A stretch of 64,000 nt of DNA from Enterobacter sp. C2 (GTDB lineage: Bacteria; Pseudomonadota; Gammaproteobacteria; Enterobacterales; Enterobacteriaceae), in NCBI RefSeq assembly GCF_019880405.1, contig NZ_CP082269.1, positions 620,001 to 684,000 of the forward strand, in the 5' to 3' direction. Shown here piece after piece: positions 47,027 to 58,438 of the stretch; position 1 is the first letter of the stretch, and the number at the start of each line of letters is the position of its first letter. The notes below the pieces were generated by a model that saw only the letters and a list, made by a program, of their open reading frames with translations, was not told the origin of the DNA and searched no databases. A program made the translations under genes and the position numbers.

Positions 47027-48115
47027 TTAAATCCTGCCCCCGCGATACCCTTTCTGCGCCGTATTCACCTTGTAGAGGTAGCGGCGCGACTCTGCCGATG
47101 GGTGACGGGTAGTGAGCGTCTCATAGACGTCGCCCGGCGACATGGTGTTAATGATGTTCGCCGCCTGCACCTTATCGTTAGAGAAGACCCGCAGCACGCT
47201 GCCCGCGCCGCCGTTATAGGCGGTGATCACCGCGTAGCGGCGTGAGGTCGGGTTGCTGATGCCAGCGAGGTAGATGTTGTTCAGCATCGCCAGATAGGCG
47301 GTACCGGTATCGATATTGCTGGCGGGATCGAACAGGAAGCTGCGGTCCGGCATGCCGGAACGGCCCTGCGCCCGGAAGACATCTTTCCCGGCGCTGTGCT
47401 GCACCACCTGCATCAGGCCCAGCGCGTCAGAGCGGCTGACCGCATAGGGGTTAAACGAGGATTCGGTCTGCATAATCGCGAGGATCAGCGACTCATCTAC
47501 GCCATACTTGCGTGCTGACTGGCGCACCATGCCCACGTACTTATGCGCACGCTTATCGAGATGGTTAGCCACCAGGTTAATGGTCACGCTATAGATAATC
47601 TTCAGGCCGTTGGTGCGGCTCTTCATCTGGTTTTGCAGCAGGTAGTCGGCATATTTCTCGGCGCGCCACTGCCAGCGGATCGCCTCGCCGTTGTTATCCA
47701 CCACCTGGCCATAGAGGAAGGGTTGTTTAGAGATCTGGATATCATCAACGTCAGAGTAGAGATCGATAGAGCCGGGATCGTCGCCCATCAGCAGGGTTTT
47801 GATGATCGCCTTGCGCAGATGCGCCGCCGGCTCGGTACCGGCAATGGTCTCGATGGTGATCGTCCCGGCATCAAAGTTGATGTGGCTGCGGGTCTGATAC
47901 TGGTCGGTATACTTTACGTAGTCCTTGGGTCCGGCAATCAGAACTTCGTTAAAACCCCAGATGTTTTCGATGTTATGGGCAAACTGACCCATCAGGATAT
48001 CAAAACCGTTGGTGTCCTTTACCCAGGCCTCGTTATAGCTATCGCCCTTTTTATTGGAACTGGAACACGAGATGAGCAACGGCGCAATAAGGGCTAGCGC
48101 TAAATATTTTTTCAT
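47027..48115 (-). CDS. mltC: Membrane-bound lytic transglycosylase C
   Basis: 362-residue outer-membrane lipoprotein cleaving peptidoglycan with formation of 1,6-anhydromuramic acid. Lipobox LLISCSSS with lipid Cys near 16. The SLT domain has the catalytic Glu in [24 protein letters not shown] and the AYNGG motif. A MM-start one codon upstream (48118) is an alternative. Part of the leftward mutY-yggX-mltC unit. Confidence 0.95.
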   Translation of the reverse strand: MKKYLALALIAPLLISCSSSNKKGDSYNEAWVKDTNGFDILMGQFAHNIENIWGFNEVLIAGPKDYVKYTDQYQTRSHINFDAGTITIETIAGTEPAAHLRKAIIKTLLMGDDPGSIDLYSDVDDIQISKQPFLYGQVVDNNGEAIRWQWRAEKYADYLLQNQMKSRTNGLKIIYSVTINLVANHLDKRAHKYVGMVRQSARKYGVDESLILAIMQTESSFNPYAVSRSDALGLMQVVQHSAGKDVFRAQGRSGMPDRSFLFDPASNIDTGTAYLAMLNNIYLAGISNPTSRRYAVITAYNGGAGSVLRVFSNDKVQAANIINTMSPGDVYETLTTRHPSAESRRYLYKVNTAQKGYRGGRI

Positions 48116-48174
48116 CATTCCTGGATGTATGTTGTGTTAAGTCGTTATTCTTTCCAAAAAAAGGGCCGAGGCCC

Positions 48175-48444
48175 TTAATCTTGTGGCTTATAGCCTTCGA
48201 TGTGTACGTCTTTCCCTTCGAACAGGAAGTTCACCATCTCCTCTTCCAGCAGCTTGCGATGCTCCACGTTCATCATGTTGAGCTTCTTCTCATTGATCAG
48301 CATGGTCTGCTTCTGCTGCCACTGGGACCAGGCTTCTTTGGAGATCTCATTGTAGATCCGCTTGCCCAGATCGCCCGGATAGAGCTGGAAGTCCTGGCCT
48401 TCCGCTTCGCGGCCCAGGAAGGTACAAAAAATGGTTCTGCTCAT
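48175..48444 (-). CDS. yggX: Iron-trafficking protein YggX
   Basis: 89-residue protein protecting Fe-S enzymes from oxidation; E. coli form is 91 aa. Starts [20 protein letters not shown] with the functional Cys7. A two-residue upstream start (48450) is less likely. Sits 25 bp after mutY and before mltC on the same strand; SoxS control in E. coli was not checked by sequence. Confidence 0.95.
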   Translation of the reverse strand: MSRTIFCTFLGREAEGQDFQLYPGDLGKRIYNEISKEAWSQWQQKQTMLINEKKLNMMNVEHRKLLEEEMVNFLFEGKDVHIEGYKPQD

Positions 48445-48469
48445 GGTCATTCCTCGTGATGTTGCGGCG

Positions 48470-49522
48470 CTAAACGGGTGCGCCCGCGCGTAATTGTTGT
48501 AACAGGCGCTCTACCGGCGCGGCCAGGCCCACCGACGGCGGCTGGGCTAAGTTATACCAGAGACCTGTTCCCTCATCCATGCATGACGTGAAGGAGGACA
48601 CGGGAAGCCACATTGGCACAATATCCAGATGGAAATGGCTGAATGTATGGCGAAATCCGTTGAGCTCGGTAAGAGTATCGGCCTTAATCTGCCGCTGCGC
48701 CAGCCAGTCGCGCAGGGCCGCTTCATCACTGAACTGCGGGAAGCAGTAGAGGCCACCCCACAGGCCAGACGGCGGTCGGCGATCAAGCCAGACCGTCTCG
48801 CCGTGCTGCATCAGCAGCAGGAAACCGGTGCGCTCCGGCAGCGTCTGCTTCGGCTTTTTGCCTGGGTACTGCGCCCAGCTCTCGTTGGCATACGCGATAC
48901 AGCCATTATTCAGCGGGCAGAGCGTACACTTCGGTTTCGAACGGGTGCAAACCGTTGCGCCAAGATCCATCATCGCCTGGTTAAACTGCGCTACGCCCTC
49001 GGCAGGCGTGACCTGTTCGCTGATCTCCCACAGGCGCTTCTCCACCTCTTTGCGGCCCGGCCAGCCGTCAACGGCATAGCAGCGAGCCAGCACGCGCTTC
49101 ACGTTACCATCAAGGATAGGAAAGTGTTTGCCGAGCGCAAGGGAGAGCACCGCCCCCGCCGTCGAGCGACCGACGCCCGGCAGAGCGGCAACCTCCTCAA
49201 AGGTATCAGGGAACACCCCGCCGTGCTGGTCAGCGACCTGCTGCGCGGCCTTATGCAGGTTGCGCGCCCGAGCGTAGTAGCCCAGTCCGGTCCACAGATG
49301 CAGCACCTCGTCGATAGGCGCATGGGCCAGATCGGTGACGGTAGGAAAACGCGCCATAAAGCGCTCAAAGTAGGGGATAACCGTCGCCACCTGCGTTTGT
49401 TGCAACATCACCTCAGAGAGCCATACTTTGTAGGGCGTTTTTTCAATTTGCCAGGGCAGGGTTTTGCGCCCGTATTTGTCGTACCACTCCAGCACCTGGG
49501 CTGAAAACTGAGACGCGTGCAT
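48470..49522 (-). CDS. mutY: Adenine DNA glycosylase MutY
   Basis: 350-residue enzyme removing adenine opposite 8-oxoguanine. Catalytic E37 ([11 protein letters not shown]) and D138 (LDGN), the HhH ([11 protein letters not shown]), a [4Fe-4S] loop C-x6-C-x2-C-x5-C at ~192-208, and a C-terminal Nudix-like 8-oxoG domain. Start MHASQFSAQ at 49522 matches E. coli; a 51-residue extension runs into the divergent trmB region. Confidence 0.96.
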   Translation of the reverse strand: MHASQFSAQVLEWYDKYGRKTLPWQIEKTPYKVWLSEVMLQQTQVATVIPYFERFMARFPTVTDLAHAPIDEVLHLWTGLGYYARARNLHKAAQQVADQHGGVFPDTFEEVAALPGVGRSTAGAVLSLALGKHFPILDGNVKRVLARCYAVDGWPGRKEVEKRLWEISEQVTPAEGVAQFNQAMMDLGATVCTRSKPKCTLCPLNNGCIAYANESWAQYPGKKPKQTLPERTGFLLLMQHGETVWLDRRPPSGLWGGLYCFPQFSDEAALRDWLAQRQIKADTLTELNGFRHTFSHFHLDIVPMWLPVSSFTSCMDEGTGLWYNLAQPPSVGLAAPVERLLQQLRAGAPV

Positions 49523-49677
49523 GGTCAAAGCAGGAGTTCCGAATTGCATGATTAAGGGGCCAGATTGCAGCACAGCGGCACCGGGCTGTAAACCGGAACT
49601 TTCCTGTGCTTGCATCCGGCTATTAACTTTGGATAATGCCCGTTTCCCGAACACTCTCACAAGCAGACTAAACACCT

Positions 49678-50397
49678 ATGAACAACGACGTCATTTCACC
49701 CGAATTTGATGAAAACGGTCGCCCGCTGCGCCGTATTCGCAGCTTCGTCCGCCGCCAGGGCCGTCTGACCAAGGGGCAGCAGCACGCGCTGGATAACTTT
49801 TGGCCGGTGATGGGCGTTGAGTTTAGCGAGCAGCCGCTGGATTTCACCGCGCTGTTTGGCCGCGATGCGCCGGTGACCCTGGAGATTGGCTTTGGTATGG
49901 GCACCTCGCTGGTGGCGATGGCGAAGGCCAGGCCAGATCAGAACTTCCTCGGCATTGAAGTCCACTCTCCGGGCGTGGGGGCATGCCTCGCTCATGCCCA
50001 CGAAGAGGGCGTGGAGAACCTGCGCGTGATGTGTCACGACGCGGTGGAAGTGCTGCATAAGATGATCCCGGACAACTCGCTAAACATGGTGCAGCTCTTT
50101 TTCCCTGACCCATGGCATAAAGCGCGCCATAATAAACGCCGTATCGTGCAGACGCCGTTTGCCGAACTGGTGAAGGGCAAGCTGAAGCTGGGCGGCGTTT
50201 TCCATATGGCTACCGACTGGGAAGCCTACGCCGAGCACATGCTGGAAGTGATGTCCGCTATCGACGGATATCAAAACCGCTCTGAGAGCGGCGACTATGT
50301 ACCGCGCCCGGAGACGCGCCCGGTAACCAAATTTGAACAGCGTGGTCATCGTCTTGGCCACGGCGTATGGGACTTAATGTTCGAGAGGGTAAAATAA
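49678..50397 (+). CDS. trmB: tRNA (guanine-N7)-methyltransferase
   Basis: 239-residue SAM enzyme forming m7G46 in tRNA. SAM motif [14 protein letters not shown], and [13 protein letters not shown] in the catalytic region. Same length as E. coli. Divergent from mutY; its stop overlaps the yggL start by one base (TAATG). Confidence 0.96.
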   Translation: MNNDVISPEFDENGRPLRRIRSFVRRQGRLTKGQQHALDNFWPVMGVEFSEQPLDFTALFGRDAPVTLEIGFGMGTSLVAMAKARPDQNFLGIEVHSPGVGACLAHAHEEGVENLRVMCHDAVEVLHKMIPDNSLNMVQLFFPDPWHKARHNKRRIVQTPFAELVKGKLKLGGVFHMATDWEAYAEHMLEVMSAIDGYQNRSESGDYVPRPETRPVTKFEQRGHRLGHGVWDLMFERVK

Positions 50398-50723
50398 TGG
50401 CAACGAACCGTAGCCGTCGTCTGCGTAAGAAGTTACATATCGATGAATTCCAGGAGCTGGGCTTCTCCGTCGCCTGGCGCTTCCCGGAGGGCACCTCTGA
50501 GGAGCAGATCGACCAGACGGTTGATGCCTTCATTAACGAGGTGATTGAGCCAAACAAGCTGGCCTTTGACGGCAGCGGCTATCTGGTCTGGGAAGGGCTG
50601 ATCTGCAAGCAGGAGATTGGCAAGTGCACCGAGGAGCATCAGGCTACCGTGCGTAGCTGGCTGGAAGGCCGCGGCTTTGAAGATGTGCGCATCAGCGAAC
50701 TTTTCGACGTCTGGTGGGACTAA
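50397..50723 (+). CDS. yggL: DUF469 protein YggL
   Basis: 108 residues, basic N-terminus ([18 protein letters not shown]) then an acidic domain with GSGYLVWEGLI. In E. coli YggL associates with ribosomes and is implicated in 50S assembly. ATG 50397 overlaps trmB by one base, so the two are coupled. Followed by a terminator. Confidence 0.94.
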   Translation: MATNRSRRLRKKLHIDEFQELGFSVAWRFPEGTSEEQIDQTVDAFINEVIEPNKLAFDGSGYLVWEGLICKQEIGKCTEEHQATVRSWLEGRGFEDVRISELFDVWWD

Positions 50724-50732
50724 GTCACTATC

Positions 50733-50758
50733 GGGGCTGGCGATTGCCGGCCCGTTTT
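50733..50758 (+). terminator. Terminator between yggL and yggN
   Basis: GGGCTGGC / GCCGGCCC with one G-U pair, then GTTTTGTC. yggN starts 24 bp after it, so read-through or a separate promoter must serve yggN. Confidence 0.75.
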
Positions 50759-50781
50759 GTCTCTACAGGACAGGAGTTTTT

Positions 50782-51501
50782 ATGATGCGTAAAGCGCTGC
50801 TGGCTGCGGCACTGGCGGCAACCGCCTTTACTGCCCAGGCAGAATACAAATGTAGCGTGAACCCGCGTGACGATGTGATCGTCAACCCGCAGACCGTGCA
50901 GGTGGTGGGGGAGAACGGCAATCTGGTGATGACGCCAGACGGCAACGTCATGTTCAACGGCAAGCAGTATAGCCTCAGCGCGGCCCAGCGCGAGCAGGCG
51001 AAAGATTACCAGGCCGATCTGCGTAACGCGCTGCCGTGGATCGACGAGGGCGCGCGCAGCCGCGTTGAAAAGGGCCGCGTGGCGCTGGATAAGATCATCG
51101 CTAAGGAAGTGGGGCAAAGCAGCAACATGCGTGGGCGCTTAACCAAGCTCGACGCGCAGCTGAAAGAGCAGATGAACCGCATTCTGGAACATCGCAGCGA
51201 CGGCCTCGCGTTTCACTATAAGGCGATTGATGAGGTACGCGCCAACGGTCAGCAGCTGGTGAACCAGGCGATGGGTGGCATCCTGCAGGACAGCATCAAC
51301 GAGATGGGTGCTCAGGCGGTGCTGAAGGGCGGCGGTAATCCGTTACAGAGCGTAATGGGCAGCCTCGGCGGCCTGCAAACGGCCATTCAAAGCGAGTGGA
51401 AGAATCAGGAAGCGGACTTCGAGCAGTTCGGCAAGGCGGTATGTAGCCGGGTGATCTCTCTGGAAGAGAGCCGCAAGACACTGGTGAGCGGGCTGAAGTA
51501 A
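50782..51501 (+). CDS. yggN: DUF2884 protein YggN
   Basis: 239-residue periplasmic protein, signal peptide MMRKALLAAALAATAFTAQA, then DUF2884 domain. Function unknown. RBS AGGAG eight bases before ATG 50782. It is the last gene of the 66-67-min block; rluA follows within 24 bp on the other strand. Confidence 0.93.
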   Translation: MMRKALLAAALAATAFTAQAEYKCSVNPRDDVIVNPQTVQVVGENGNLVMTPDGNVMFNGKQYSLSAAQREQAKDYQADLRNALPWIDEGARSRVEKGRVALDKIIAKEVGQSSNMRGRLTKLDAQLKEQMNRILEHRSDGLAFHYKAIDEVRANGQQLVNQAMGGILQDSINEMGAQAVLKGGGNPLQSVMGSLGGLQTAIQSEWKNQEADFEQFGKAVCSRVISLEESRKTLVSGLK

Positions 51502-51525
51502 CGCCCGCCCTCCGGCTCGCGCCTG
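51502..51525. other. Synteny junction yggN / rluA
   Basis: 24 bp between the convergent 3' ends of yggN (E. coli ~66.9 min) and rluA (~1.3 min). In E. coli the neighbours would be ansB/yggM and djlA. No IS, tRNA or rRNA lies at the break. Sequence has a short GC-rich CGCCCGCCCTCCGG stretch only. Confidence 0.75.
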
Positions 51526-52185
51526 CTAGAAATCGGCAGGCGCTTTAAACGTCATGCTGGTGCCGTACGCTGGGTGCGTAATGGTTAACATCTCGGCGTG
51601 AAGTTGAAGACGGGGCGCCATCGCCAGCGCCTCGGGCGTGGCATAGAAGCGGTCGCCGAGGATCGGATGGCCCAACGCCAGCATATGCACGCGCAGCTGG
51701 TGCGAGCGCCCGGTAATCGGCTTCAGCTGCACGCGAGCGGTGTTATCCGTCGCGTACTCCAGCACTTCATACTCGGTCTGCGCCGCTTTCCCGGTCTCAT
51801 GACACACTATCTGCTTCGGGCGGTTCGGCCAGTCGCAGATAAGCGGCAGATCGATCAGACCCTCTGCCTTCTCCGGATGTCCCCACACGCGGGCCACGTA
51901 CTGCTTCTTCGGCTCGCGCTCGCGGAACTGGCGCTTAAGCTCCCGCTCCGCGGCTTTGGTCAGAGCCACTACGATCACGCCGCTGGTGGCCATATCCAGA
52001 CGATGCACCGACTCGGCCAGCGGATAGTCGCGCTGAATGCGCGTCATCACACTGTCTTTGTGCTCGTCCAGCCTTCCTGGCACGGAGAGCAGGCCGCTCG
52101 GCTTGTTAACCACCATAATATGCTCGTCCTGGTATAACACGACCAGCCAGGGCGACTGCGGCGGATTGTAGGGCTCCATCAACAT
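51526..52185 (-). CDS. rluA: Dual-specificity pseudouridine synthase RluA
   Basis: 219-residue enzyme making pseudouridine 746 in 23S rRNA and 32 in several tRNAs. Catalytic D64 lies in HRLDMATSG. Length equals E. coli. 12 bp downstream of rapA on the same strand. djlA, next to rluA in E. coli, is absent, lost to the junction. Confidence 0.96.
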   Translation of the reverse strand: MLMEPYNPPQSPWLVVLYQDEHIMVVNKPSGLLSVPGRLDEHKDSVMTRIQRDYPLAESVHRLDMATSGVIVVALTKAAERELKRQFREREPKKQYVARVWGHPEKAEGLIDLPLICDWPNRPKQIVCHETGKAAQTEYEVLEYATDNTARVQLKPITGRSHQLRVHMLALGHPILGDRFYATPEALAMAPRLQLHAEMLTITHPAYGTSMTFKAPADF

Positions 52186-52197
52186 AACGGGTTCCTG

Positions 52198-55104
52198 TTA
52201 CTGGTGCGTAACGACAATAAGACGCAGGGCATCGAGACGCCAGCCCGCCTGAGCAAGGCTATCGAGCACCTGCTGACGGTTGCTCTCAATGGCGGCCAGC
52301 TCGTCATCACGGATGTTCGGGTTCACCGCCTTCAGCGCTTCCAGGCGCGACAGCTCTGCCGAGAGTCGTTCATCTGCCTCCTGACGCGCCGCCGCAATCA
52401 GCGCCTTCGCCGCGCTCTCGATCTGTGCTTCACCCAGCTGCAGGATCGCGTGCACGTCCTGCTGCACCGCGTTCACCAGCTTGCTGCCGGTGTGGCGGTT
52501 AACCGCGCTCAGCTGACGGTTGAAGGTTTCGAACTCCACCTGGGCGGCAAGGTTATTGCCGTTTTTATCCAGCAGCATACGCACCGGCGTGGCAGGCAGG
52601 AAGCGGTTAAGCTGAAGCTGCTTCGGTGCCTGCGCCTCGACGACGTAGATCAGCTCGAGCAGCAGGGTGCCCACCGGCAGCGCCTTGTTTTTCAGCAGTG
52701 AAATGGTGCTGCTGCCGGTATCGCCGGAGAGGATCAGATCCAGACCGTTGCGGATCAGCGGATGCTCCCAGGTAACAAACTGGGCATCTTCCCGCGACAG
52801 AGCTACGTCGCGCTCGAAGGTGATAGTGCAACCATCTTCCGGCAGGCCCGGGAAATCCGGAACCAGCATGTGATCGGACGGGGTCAGCACGATCATGTTC
52901 TCACCGCGATCGTCCTGGTTGACGCCCACAATATCAAACAGGTTCATGGCAAAGCTGATCAGCCCGGTATCGTCATCCTGCTCTTCAATGCTCTCTGCCA
53001 GCGCCTGCGCTTTTTCACCGCCGTTGGAGTGGATCTCCAGCAGGCGATCGCGGCCCTGCTCCAGCTGAGCCTTCAGCGCCTCATGCTGCTCGCGGCAGGT
53101 TTTGATCAGCTCATCGAAGCCGTCGGTCTCTTCCGGCGCGGCGAGGTAGCCAATCAGATCGCTGTGAACCTGATCGTAAATGGTGCGGCCGGTAGGGCAG
53201 GTGTGCTCAAAGGCGTCGAGGCCCTCGTGGAACCAGCGCACCAGCACCGACTGAGCGGTTTTTTCCAGATAGGGCACGTGGATCTGGATATCGTGCGCCT
53301 GGCCGATACGGTCCAGACGACCAATACGCTGCTCCAGCAGATCCGGGTTAAACGGAAGATCGAACATCACCAGGTGGCTGGCGAACTGGAAGTTACGCCC
53401 TTCGGAGCCAATCTCAGAGCAGAGCAGCACCTGTGCGCCGCTGTCCTCTTCGCCAAACCAGGCGGCGGCCCGGTCGCGCTCAACGATGGACATGCCTTCG
53501 TGGAACACGGCGGCACGGATGCCTTCACGCTCGCGCAGCACCTGCTCCAGCTGGAGGGCGGTGGCGGCCTTGGCGCAGATCACCAGCACCTTCTGCGAAC
53601 GGTGGCTGGTCAGGTAGCCCATCAGCCACTCAACGCGCGGATCGAAGTTCCACCATGTACCGGTGTCGCCTTCGAACTCCTGATAGATTTGCTCCGGGTA
53701 GAGCATGTCGCGGGCGCGCTCTTCGGCGCTTTTGCGTGCCCCCATGATGCCAGAGACCTTGATGGCCGTCTGGTACTGGGTCGGCAGCGGCAGCTTGATG
53801 GTGTGCAGCTCACGTTTCGGGAAGCCCTTCACGCCATTACGGGTGTTACGGAACAGGACGCGGCTGGTGCCGTGGCGATCCATCAGCATGGAGACCAGCT
53901 CCTGACGGGCCGCCTCTGCGCCGTCGCGATCGCTGTTGGCGGTTTGCAGCAGCGGTTCAATGTCCTGCTCGCCAATCAGCTCGCTCAGGGTGTTCAGCTC
54001 GCTGTCGCTCAGATGCTTGCCCGCCAGCAGCATGGCCACGGCATCGGCTACCGGGCGGTAGTTCTGCTGCTCTTCCACAAACTGCTCAAAGTCATGGAAG
54101 CGGTTGGGATCCAGCAGGCGCAGACGGGCGAAGTGGCTCTCCAGACCCAGCTGCTCCGGCGTCGCGGTCAGCAGCAGGACGCCCGGCACGCGCTCGGCCA
54201 GCTGTTCAATCGCCATGTACTCGCGGCTCGGTGCCTCTTCGCTCCACACCAGGTGGTGCGCTTCATCGACCACCAGCATATCCCACTCGGCGTCGCACAG
54301 GTGCTCCAGGCGTTGCTTGCTGCGGCGCACGAAGTCCAGGGAGCAGATCACCAGCTGTTCGGTCTCAAACGGGTTATCGGCTTCGTGCTGGGCTTCCGCG
54401 TAACGCTCGTCATCAAACAGCGCGAAGCGCAGGTTGAAGCGACGCAGCATCTCTACCAGCCACTGATGTTGCAGGGTTTCCGGTACCACCACCAGCACGC
54501 GCTCTGCCGCACCGGCCAGCAGCTGCTGGTGCAGGATCATCCCTGCTTCGATGGTTTTACCCAGGCCAACCTCATCCGCCAGCAGCACGCGCGGCGCATG
54601 GCGACGGCCCACGTCGTGGGCAATGTGCAACTGGTGCGGGATCAGGCTGGTGCGCTGGCCGCGCAGGCCGCTCCACGGCATCCGGTACTGCTCGCTCTGG
54701 TATTTACGTGCGCGGTAGCGCAGGGAGAAGCGATCCATACGGTCGATCTGCCCGGCAAACAGGCGGTCCTGCGGCTTGCTGAACACCAGCTTGCTGTCGA
54801 GCAGCACTTCACGCAGCGCCACGTCGGTTTCGCCGGTATCGAGGCGCGTGCCGGTGTAGGTCAGCAGACCGTTTTGCTCTTTTACGTCATCAATGGTGAG
54901 CTGCCAGCCTTCGTGGCTGGTCACCGTATCGCCTGGATTAAACATTACGCGAGTAACCGGGGAGTCACTGCGGGAGTAGAGACGGTTCTCTCCGGTTGAG
55001 GAGAAGAGCAGCGTAACGGTACGCGCATCCATCGCTACAACGGTTCCCAGTCCGAGTTCGCTTTCTGTATCGCTGATCCAGCGTTGACCAAGTGTAAAAG
55101 GCAT
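52198..55104 (-). CDS. rapA: RNA polymerase-associated ATPase RapA
   Basis: 968-residue Swi2/Snf2 protein that recycles RNA polymerase after transcription. N-terminal Tudor-like domains; Walker [13 protein letters not shown] (~172), DEAH, STAT-like LLTATP, then the C-terminal helicase lobe ([34 protein letters not shown]). Same length as E. coli. The antisense strand carries a long spurious ORF. Confidence 0.97.
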   Translation of the reverse strand: MPFTLGQRWISDTESELGLGTVVAMDARTVTLLFSSTGENRLYSRSDSPVTRVMFNPGDTVTSHEGWQLTIDDVKEQNGLLTYTGTRLDTGETDVALREVLLDSKLVFSKPQDRLFAGQIDRMDRFSLRYRARKYQSEQYRMPWSGLRGQRTSLIPHQLHIAHDVGRRHAPRVLLADEVGLGKTIEAGMILHQQLLAGAAERVLVVVPETLQHQWLVEMLRRFNLRFALFDDERYAEAQHEADNPFETEQLVICSLDFVRRSKQRLEHLCDAEWDMLVVDEAHHLVWSEEAPSREYMAIEQLAERVPGVLLLTATPEQLGLESHFARLRLLDPNRFHDFEQFVEEQQNYRPVADAVAMLLAGKHLSDSELNTLSELIGEQDIEPLLQTANSDRDGAEAARQELVSMLMDRHGTSRVLFRNTRNGVKGFPKRELHTIKLPLPTQYQTAIKVSGIMGARKSAEERARDMLYPEQIYQEFEGDTGTWWNFDPRVEWLMGYLTSHRSQKVLVICAKAATALQLEQVLREREGIRAAVFHEGMSIVERDRAAAWFGEEDSGAQVLLCSEIGSEGRNFQFASHLVMFDLPFNPDLLEQRIGRLDRIGQAHDIQIHVPYLEKTAQSVLVRWFHEGLDAFEHTCPTGRTIYDQVHSDLIGYLAAPEETDGFDELIKTCREQHEALKAQLEQGRDRLLEIHSNGGEKAQALAESIEEQDDDTGLISFAMNLFDIVGVNQDDRGENMIVLTPSDHMLVPDFPGLPEDGCTITFERDVALSREDAQFVTWEHPLIRNGLDLILSGDTGSSTISLLKNKALPVGTLLLELIYVVEAQAPKQLQLNRFLPATPVRMLLDKNGNNLAAQVEFETFNRQLSAVNRHTGSKLVNAVQQDVHAILQLGEAQIESAAKALIAAARQEADERLSAELSRLEALKAVNPNIRDDELAAIESNRQQVLDSLAQAGWRLDALRLIVVTHQ

Positions 55105-55258
55105 AGTTATTCGGCTCTATATCTCAAATTGCAGGCAATAGTTAGACCACCGTCAGAGAGCGACAGCGCGTCAAAAAATTGGGGCCAGGGATTGGAAAGG
55201 GCGCTATGGTACTGGATGGCAATGCGTTCGTCACGTCTTCGTCACCATTCAAACCGCA

Positions 55259-57616
55259 TTAAAATAGCCCCATCTGCCCCGTAACCAGTGTAGCAAAGTC
55301 ATCTTCCATAAACGGCAGGATGCCCTCCGCCACTGGCTGTAGCTGTTTAGTTAAGTAGTGATCGTAGTCCAGCGGCGACTGCTGGTAGTCTACCGGCTCG
55401 GGGCCGTGGGTGGTCCAGACATACTTGATGGTGCCGCGCTTCTGATACTGCAACGCCCGGCCGCGCTTCTGGTTCTGCTCATCCGCCAGCCTCGCCGCCC
55501 GCACGTGCGGCGGCACGTTGCGCTGATACTCCGCCAGCGGACGCCGCAGGCGCTTGCGATACACCAGCTGGCTATCCAGCTCGCCCGCCATCAGTTGGGC
55601 AATGGTTTCACGAATGTAATCCTGATACGGCTCGCGGCGAAAAATGCGCAGGTAGAGCGCCTGCTGGAACGTCTGCGCCAGCGGGGTCCAGTCGGTGCGT
55701 ACCGTCTCCAGACCCTTAAAGATCATGCGCTGGCTGTCACCCTCCTGAATCAGCCCGGCGTAGCGCTTCTTGCTGCCGGTATCCGCCCCGCGAATGGTTG
55801 GCATCAGGAAGCGGCTGAAGTGGGTCTCAAACTCCAGCTCCAACGCGCTGGTTAACCCCTTGCTGGCGAGATGCTCCCGCCACCAGTCATTGACCAGCGC
55901 GACCAGCCCCTGGCCGATGCGGGCAGCCTGCTCTTCGCTATGGGCGTGCTTCAGCCAGACGAAGGTCGAGTCCGTGTCGCCATAGATCACTTCAAAGCCC
56001 TGGGACTCGATCAGCGTTTTAGTCTGGCGCATGATCTCATGCCCGCGCATGGTGATCGACGACGCCAGCCGGGGATCGAAGAAGCGGCAGGCGCTGGTGC
56101 CCAGTACGCCGTAGAAGGCGTTCATGATGATCTTCAGCGCCTGCGAGAGCGGCTTGTTACTCTGGCGTTTGGCCTCGTCACGGCCGTGCCAGATCTGACC
56201 GACAATCTCTGGCAGGCAGTGCTTCTCGCGGGAGAACCACGCCCCGAGAAAACCTTCAATGCTGTGGGCTTCATCCGGCTGCGCCATGCCCTCTATCAGC
56301 CCCACCGGATCGATCAGAAAAGTGCGGATAATCGACGGGTAGAGGCTCTTGTAGTCCAGCACCAGCACCGAGTCATACAGGCCGGGGGTGGAGTCCATCA
56401 CATAGCCGCCCGGGCTGGCCTGCGGCGGCACGTCACCGAGATTTGGGGCCACGTAGCCCGCCCGGTGCATGCGGGGAAAATAGAGATGGCTGAAGGCCGC
56501 GACCGACCCGCCGTGGCGATCGGCAGGCAGGCCGTTGACCGAGGCGCGCTCCAGCAGGAAGGGCATAATGGCGGTCTTATGGAAGATACGCGTCACCAGC
56601 TCGCAGTCTTTCAGGTTGTAGGTGGCAAGGGCAGGCTTATCTTCGTTAAAGCGCCGCTCAATCTCGTCCATTCGGTCCCACGGGTTATCGATCGACTTGC
56701 CTTCCCCGAGCAGCTCCCGGGCCACCGCTTCGAGAGAGAATGACGGGAAGTTCCAGAAAGCGGACTTCAGGGCGTCGATGCCGTCGATAATCAGCCGGCC
56801 CGCCATCTGCGCAAAGAAGACGCCGTTCTTGAAGCCATGCTCGCGCCACTCCAGCTCGCTGTTGCCGCGCCCCAGCCGCAGCGGAACGCCGTAGCGCTCG
56901 GCGTGCTTCTGTAACACGCGCAGATCGAACTGCACTACGTTCCAGCCGATCAACACGTCGGGATCGTGGGCGGCAAACCAGGCGTTGAGCTTCTCCAGTA
57001 GCTGCCGACGGCTGGCAACGTACTCCAGATGGAAGTCGAGGCCCGAGGCGTCACCGTTTTCCGGCCCGAGCATATAGACCGTACGCTGGCCGCACCCTTC
57101 CAGCCCAATGCAATACAGCTCGCCGTGGCGGGTGGTTTCGATATCCAGCGACACCCACTTCAGCGGCGGGCGGTAGTGCGGGCTGGGCTTCAGACGAGTA
57201 TTCACCAGCTCGCCGTCGCGTGCCTCGCCGCTGACCCACACAGGGGCCGTGATAAAGCGCTCCATTAAGAAACGTTCGGGTGGGCGGATGTCGGCTTCGT
57301 AAAGCGTTACGCCGCCCTCGCGGAGCAGCTTCTCATAGCGCATCAGTTGACGATGGGCGCGACAGTAGAGGCCGTGCACTGGCTGGCGACTGAAGTCTTT
57401 CAGCTCAAGCGGCGTCAGGCGGTAGTGGCTTTCGCCCGCCAGGATCCGCTGCGCCTGAGGCACCTGCGCCGAGGGGATAAACGCTACCGACTCCTGAACG
57501 GGCAGCACCACCCGCAGCGGACCGTTATCGGTTGCCAGCCAGAACGCGATCTCGGTGCCTTGCGGGGTATCCCGCCAGTGTCGGGTCAGTAAAAAGCCTT
57601 CTTGCGCCTGCGCCAC
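55259..57616 (-). CDS. polB: DNA polymerase II
   Basis: 785-residue family B polymerase, SOS-induced, for restart and translesion synthesis. 3'-5' exonuclease motif SLDIETT, ExoII NVVQFD, polymerase motif [10 protein letters not shown] and motif C YGDTDS are intact. E. coli is 783 aa. A LexA box should lie at 57617-57660 but none was confidently identified. Confidence 0.96.
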   Translation of the reverse strand: MAQAQEGFLLTRHWRDTPQGTEIAFWLATDNGPLRVVLPVQESVAFIPSAQVPQAQRILAGESHYRLTPLELKDFSRQPVHGLYCRAHRQLMRYEKLLREGGVTLYEADIRPPERFLMERFITAPVWVSGEARDGELVNTRLKPSPHYRPPLKWVSLDIETTRHGELYCIGLEGCGQRTVYMLGPENGDASGLDFHLEYVASRRQLLEKLNAWFAAHDPDVLIGWNVVQFDLRVLQKHAERYGVPLRLGRGNSELEWREHGFKNGVFFAQMAGRLIIDGIDALKSAFWNFPSFSLEAVARELLGEGKSIDNPWDRMDEIERRFNEDKPALATYNLKDCELVTRIFHKTAIMPFLLERASVNGLPADRHGGSVAAFSHLYFPRMHRAGYVAPNLGDVPPQASPGGYVMDSTPGLYDSVLVLDYKSLYPSIIRTFLIDPVGLIEGMAQPDEAHSIEGFLGAWFSREKHCLPEIVGQIWHGRDEAKRQSNKPLSQALKIIMNAFYGVLGTSACRFFDPRLASSITMRGHEIMRQTKTLIESQGFEVIYGDTDSTFVWLKHAHSEEQAARIGQGLVALVNDWWREHLASKGLTSALELEFETHFSRFLMPTIRGADTGSKKRYAGLIQEGDSQRMIFKGLETVRTDWTPLAQTFQQALYLRIFRREPYQDYIRETIAQLMAGELDSQLVYRKRLRRPLAEYQRNVPPHVRAARLADEQNQKRGRALQYQKRGTIKYVWTTHGPEPVDYQQSPLDYDHYLTKQLQPVAEGILPFMEDDFATLVTGQMGLF

Positions 57617-57635
57617 GCTCTCTTCTCATAAAATA

Positions 57636-57662
57636 AAACCAGGCATTATTATAGCCTGGTTT
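57636..57662 (-). terminator. Terminator of araBAD
   Basis: AAACCAGGC / GCCTGGTTT 9-bp stem with a nine-base loop; on the minus strand it continues TTATTTTAT. It is placed between araD and polB. Confidence 0.85.
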
Positions 57663-57691
57663 CACTGTTTTAGCTGGGTTTTTATACAGTC

Positions 57692-58387
57692 TTACTGTCC
57701 GTAATAGGCCTTCGCCCCGTGTTTGCGTAGATAGTGCTTATCCAGCAGTGTTTGCTGCATGGCTGGCAGATCCGGGGTGAGCTGGCGGCAGAAGATCCCC
57801 ATGTAGGCGACCTCTTCCAGCACGATGGCGTTATGCACCGCGTCGTCAGCATTTTTGCCCCAGGCAAAGGGACCGTGGGAGTGCACCAGCACGCCAGGCA
57901 TCTGGGCAGCGTCGATCCCCTGGGTAGTAAAGGTTTCGACGATCACCTGACCGGTCTCCCACTCATACTCGCCGTTGATCTCGGCATCGGTCATCTTGCG
58001 GGTGCAGGGGATAGGACCGTAGAAGTAGTCAGCGTGGGTCGTGCCGGTTGCCGGAATGGACTGTCCCGCCTGCGCCCAGATGGTCGCGTGGCGCGAATGG
58101 GTATGCACAATCCCGCCGATGGAGGGGAAAGCCTGGTAGAGCAGGCGGTGGGTCGGCGTATCGGACGAGGGTTTTTTCGTCCCCTCGACTACCTCGCCAG
58201 TTTCGATGCTCACCACCACCATATCCTCTGCCGTCATTACGCTGTAGTCGACGCCAGAGGGCTTGATGACAAACACACCGCGTTCGCGATCGACGGCGCT
58301 GACGTTGCCCCAGGTCAGGGTGACCAGATTATGTTTCGGTAGCGCCAGGTTGGCTTCCAGCACCTGGCGTTTGAGATCTTCAAGCAT
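57692..58387 (-). CDS. araD: L-ribulose-5-phosphate 4-epimerase
   Basis: 231-residue class II aldolase-family epimerase giving D-xylulose-5-phosphate, last step of arabinose catabolism. Zn ligands in [14 protein letters not shown] and HGPFAWG. Start MLEDLKRQ at 58387. A REP element separates it from araA. Confidence 0.96.
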   Translation of the reverse strand: MLEDLKRQVLEANLALPKHNLVTLTWGNVSAVDRERGVFVIKPSGVDYSVMTAEDMVVVSIETGEVVEGTKKPSSDTPTHRLLYQAFPSIGGIVHTHSRHATIWAQAGQSIPATGTTHADYFYGPIPCTRKMTDAEINGEYEWETGQVIVETFTTQGIDAAQMPGVLVHSHGPFAWGKNADDAVHNAIVLEEVAYMGIFCRQLTPDLPAMQQTLLDKHYLRKHGAKAYYGQ

Positions 58388-58400
58388 AGTTATCTCCACG

Positions 58401-58429
58401 TAGGCCCGGTAAGCGCAGCGCCACCGGGC
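58401..58429. repeat. REP-type palindrome between araA and araD
   Basis: TAGGCCCGGTAAGCGC...CCACCGGGC inside the araBAD operon. Such intraoperonic REPs often stabilise upstream mRNA, here araBA over araD. Confidence 0.82.
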
Positions 58430-58438
58430 GTTACGGAC

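Noticed and set aside
52762..54999. 745-codon open frame antisense to rapA
   Set aside because: Same cause: shadow of a GC-rich core gene; composition (Q, H, V, L) is unlike a real protein.
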